Assembly (NCBI GenBank): GCA_018716725.1
Contig: DVJP01000073.1
Location: 1-54,193, forward strand
Length of the DNA: 54,193 bases
Source of the DNA: Candidatus Merdivicinus excrementipullorum
GTDB taxonomy: Bacteria; Bacillota; Clostridia; Oscillospirales; Ruminococcaceae
Direction: 5' to 3'
Shown here: piece by piece, positions 52,180 through 54,193 of the stretch
How positions within the stretch are numbered: the stretch's first letter is position 1
How the letters are laid out: the number at the start of each line of letters is the position of its first letter
Notes under the pieces: model-generated
What the model was told of the DNA's origin: nothing
The model's input: the letters and a program-made list of their open reading frames with translations, nothing else
Databases searched by the model: none
Program-made: the position numbers and the translations under genes

Positions 52180-53772
52180 ATGGAAAAAAATAAGTCCGGG
52201 AAAAAGATTGACTGGGTCATTACCCTGGTGCCGCTGGGCATCGTCGTTGGGCTGTGCGTCGTCTTTTTCCTGATGCCGGAGCAGTCCAACGCCATTTTAA
52301 GCCAAATTCGGTTTTTCTTCGGGGACACCTTCGGCGCCTATTATCTGGTCATCGGCTTGGGGATTTTTCTGCTGTCTTTATTTATCGCTTTCTCCAAATA
52401 CGGGAAGATTGTCCTTGGCGGGCCTGATGAGAAGCCAAAATACCCGTTTTTCGCCTGGGGCTCCATGATGTTTACCTGCGGCCTGGCGGCGGATATCCTC
52501 TTCTACTCCTTCGGGGAATGGATCATGTACGCTACCGACCCCCACATTGAGGAATTGGGCGGCATGCAGGAATGGGCGGGGGTGTTCCCTATTTTCCACT
52601 GGAGCTTTATCCCCTGGGGATTTTACCTGGTGCTGGCGGCGGCCTTTGGGTTTATGCTCCATGTTCGCAAGCGGGAACGGCAGAAATATTCGGAAGCCTG
52701 CCGCCCCATTTTAGGCAAGCACACCGACGGCTGGGCCGGGCGGATCATCGACCTTTTAGCGGTATTCGCCCTTTTGGCCGGAACTGCCACCACCTTCAGC
52801 GTGGCCACCCCCTTAATGGCCAGCATACTCAACGAGCTGTTCGGTATAGAGCTGAACCGGACGGCCGTCACCATCGTCATCCTCCTGATTACCTGCTTTG
52901 TCTACACCTATTCCCTGCTCCACGGGTTTAAGGGCATCAGCCTTTTGGCCAAGGTGTGCATTTACCTGTTCTTCGGGCTGCTGGCATATGTCCTGCTCTT
53001 CGGCGGCCAGGCCAGGTACATTATCGACACGGGCCTGGAGTCCCTTGGCCGGATGATTCAGAACTTCTTCGGCCTTGCCACCTACACCGACCCTATGCGC
53101 ACCACCAATTTCCCTCAAAACTGGACCACCTATTATTGGGCCTACTGGATGGTGTGGTGCGTGGCGGCCCCCTTCTTTATCGGCAGCATTTCCCGGGGCC
53201 GGACGGTGCGCCAGACAATCCTGGGCGGCTATGGCTTCGGGGTTGGTTCCACTATCGTCAGCTTTATCGTCCTGGGCAACTACTCCATGGGTATGCAGGC
53301 GGAGGGAAAAGCGGATTTTATCGCCCAGTACCTGGAATCCGGCGACCTGTACGGCATGATTGTGGAAATGATTAAGAGCATGCCCTTGGCGCCGGTAGTG
53401 CTGGTGCTGATTCTCCTGACCATGATCGCCTTTTACGCAACCTCCTTTGACTCCATCGCCCTGACCGCCTCCTGTTACAGCTACCACCGGCTGGGCGAGG
53501 ATGAAGCCCCTCACAAAGGGGTGCAGCTTATGTGGTGCATCCTGCTGATTCTGCTGCCCATTGCGCTGGTGTTCGCCGAAAGCTCCATGAGCAATTTGCA
53601 GTCGGTGAGTATTGTGGCGGCCTTCCCCATTGCCGTTGTCATTGTGCTCATTGCCGCCAGCTTCCTAAAGGACGCCAAGGCGTATTTGGGGGAACTGAGG
53701 GGCGAAAATGTCCGCACTATAAAGGATACTTCATCCCAACCGGCCGCAAACCAAACCGAAACGCATTCGTAG
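52180..53772 (+). CDS. BCCT-family transporter (choline/betaine type)
   Basis: 530 residues with twelve predicted membrane helices. The BCCT signature appears as WTTYYWAYWMVWCVAAPFFIGSISRGRTVRQ, with the aromatic GEWIMYATDP and WAGVFPIFHWSFIPWGFY region earlier (helix 4-type, where Trp/Tyr residues bind the trimethylammonium group). It starts 30 bases after the kinase fusion with its own AAGGAGG site, so both are one operon. The likely substrate is choline or another quaternary amine; the short C-terminal tail argues for a nutrient importer rather than an osmosensing one. Confidence 0.93.
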   Translation: MEKNKSGKKIDWVITLVPLGIVVGLCVVFFLMPEQSNAILSQIRFFFGDTFGAYYLVIGLGIFLLSLFIAFSKYGKIVLGGPDEKPKYPFFAWGSMMFTCGLAADILFYSFGEWIMYATDPHIEELGGMQEWAGVFPIFHWSFIPWGFYLVLAAAFGFMLHVRKRERQKYSEACRPILGKHTDGWAGRIIDLLAVFALLAGTATTFSVATPLMASILNELFGIELNRTAVTIVILLITCFVYTYSLLHGFKGISLLAKVCIYLFFGLLAYVLLFGGQARYIIDTGLESLGRMIQNFFGLATYTDPMRTTNFPQNWTTYYWAYWMVWCVAAPFFIGSISRGRTVRQTILGGYGFGVGSTIVSFIVLGNYSMGMQAEGKADFIAQYLESGDLYGMIVEMIKSMPLAPVVLVLILLTMIAFYATSFDSIALTASCYSYHRLGEDEAPHKGVQLMWCILLILLPIALVFAESSMSNLQSVSIVAAFPIAVVIVLIAASFLKDAKAYLGELRGENVRTIKDTSSQPAANQTETHS

Positions 53773-54193
53773 GGGCGGCGTTTCAATTTCTATCCAACCG
53801 CTGGATGGCGAAGATTTTCACGGCGAAATAAATTCGCCGTTATGGGGATATCGTATTGATTAATTGGACAGGAAACGGAATTGTAGGGGCCGACGCCCAC
53901 ATCGGCCCGCGATTCCGCAAAAGCGCCGCGATTTACCGCCGGGCACGCAATGCGCGCCCCTACAGAAATATTCGGGATGTTTCAGGGAATCCTTACCGAA
54001 AACGGCGGGCCTCCCCGCCCGGATTTCCAGACAGACAAAAAGCGCGCCCGCAAATTGGGCGCGTTTCAGCCTGTCGAAAAAGAGAGTATGGTCTGGCAAA
54101 TTGCACAAAGAGGTGTTGTTTGCTGACGCAAATGAGCTGTGAATAAAAGCTTGGAAAATTCTAACCCGTCATTTTGCAAGCAAAATGACGGCG
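53768..54193. repeat. gene-free hairpin-repeat region at the right end
   Basis: No gene seen. In order: a partial GTAGGGGCGGCG copy at 53768; an ACGGCGAA..TTCGCCGT stem at 53820-53841 (may terminate the BCCT gene); a TTGTAGGGGCCGACG hairpin at 53881-53908; a minus-oriented copy at 53964-53941; a terminator-like CGCGCCC..GGGCGCG stem at 54043-54063; GTTTGCTGACGCAAAT near 54118, as at 16060; and a CGTCATTTTGC..GCAAAATGACG stem at 54168-54191. Confidence 0.6.

Overview
The window looks like chromosome of an anaerobic, probably endospore-forming, gut-type Clostridia member (Oscillospirales/Ruminococcaceae-like). The evidence is a Firmicutes division and cell wall (dcw) cluster with spoVD- and spoVE-like genes, a MurE of the meso-diaminopimelate type, an [FeFe]-hydrogenase maturase gene (hydE), HrcA/CIRCE and PhoP-PhoR type regulation, AGGAGG-type ribosome sites and frequent TTG starts. 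The species cannot be named from this sequence alone.

Left part (1-9151): an AT-richer accessory block, all on the minus strand. From upstream to downstream it reads: a 5'-truncated sugar-type solute-binding protein, an SGNH esterase, a GHL6-like glycoside hydrolase, a sialidase-like protein, NanA, NanE and a ROK kinase (NanK). Together these make a sialic acid catabolic operon ending at GlcNAc-6-phosphate. A decayed IS3-type transposase, two terminators and a possible group II intron end lie on its left. Its right end abuts, to the base, the 3' CCA of the tmRNA gene ssrA (9152-9509). The truncated binding protein is read straight out of the tmRNA 3' end, so this is an integration or rearrangement scar (or an assembly join).

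Core part (9510-37400), mostly minus strand: an IS remnant and hairpin repeats; a Cys-rich conserved clostridial protein; a membrane glycerophosphodiesterase; folC; a THUMP RNA methyltransferase; hpf; an amidohydrolase; asnB. Then comes the dcw cluster in transcription order mraZ-rsmH-ftsL-spoVD-murE-murF-mraY-ftsW-murG-murA-ftsQ-ftsZ, with no murD and no ftsA. Two PH-domain membrane proteins follow.

Right part (37400-54193): plus-strand pstSCAB-phoP-phoR with PhoP-box-like repeats and two internal terminators; minus-strand hydE with an ACT-type hydrogenase regulator; htpG under a CIRCE operator; a MATE exporter; nagA, which would take the product of the nan block one step further. Divergent from nagA is a plus-strand gene fusing a winged helix, a nucleotidyltransferase and a choline kinase, followed by a BCCT (choline-type) transporter.

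Gene-free gaps hold a recurrent family of hairpins starting TTGTAGGGGC, with stems that vary in a base-pair-conserving way, and at least two larger repeat modules. The observations most worth following are the choline-type HTH-NTase-kinase fusion with its own TTGAACG operators (a NadR-like layout), the ssrA/nan junction, and the hairpin family.
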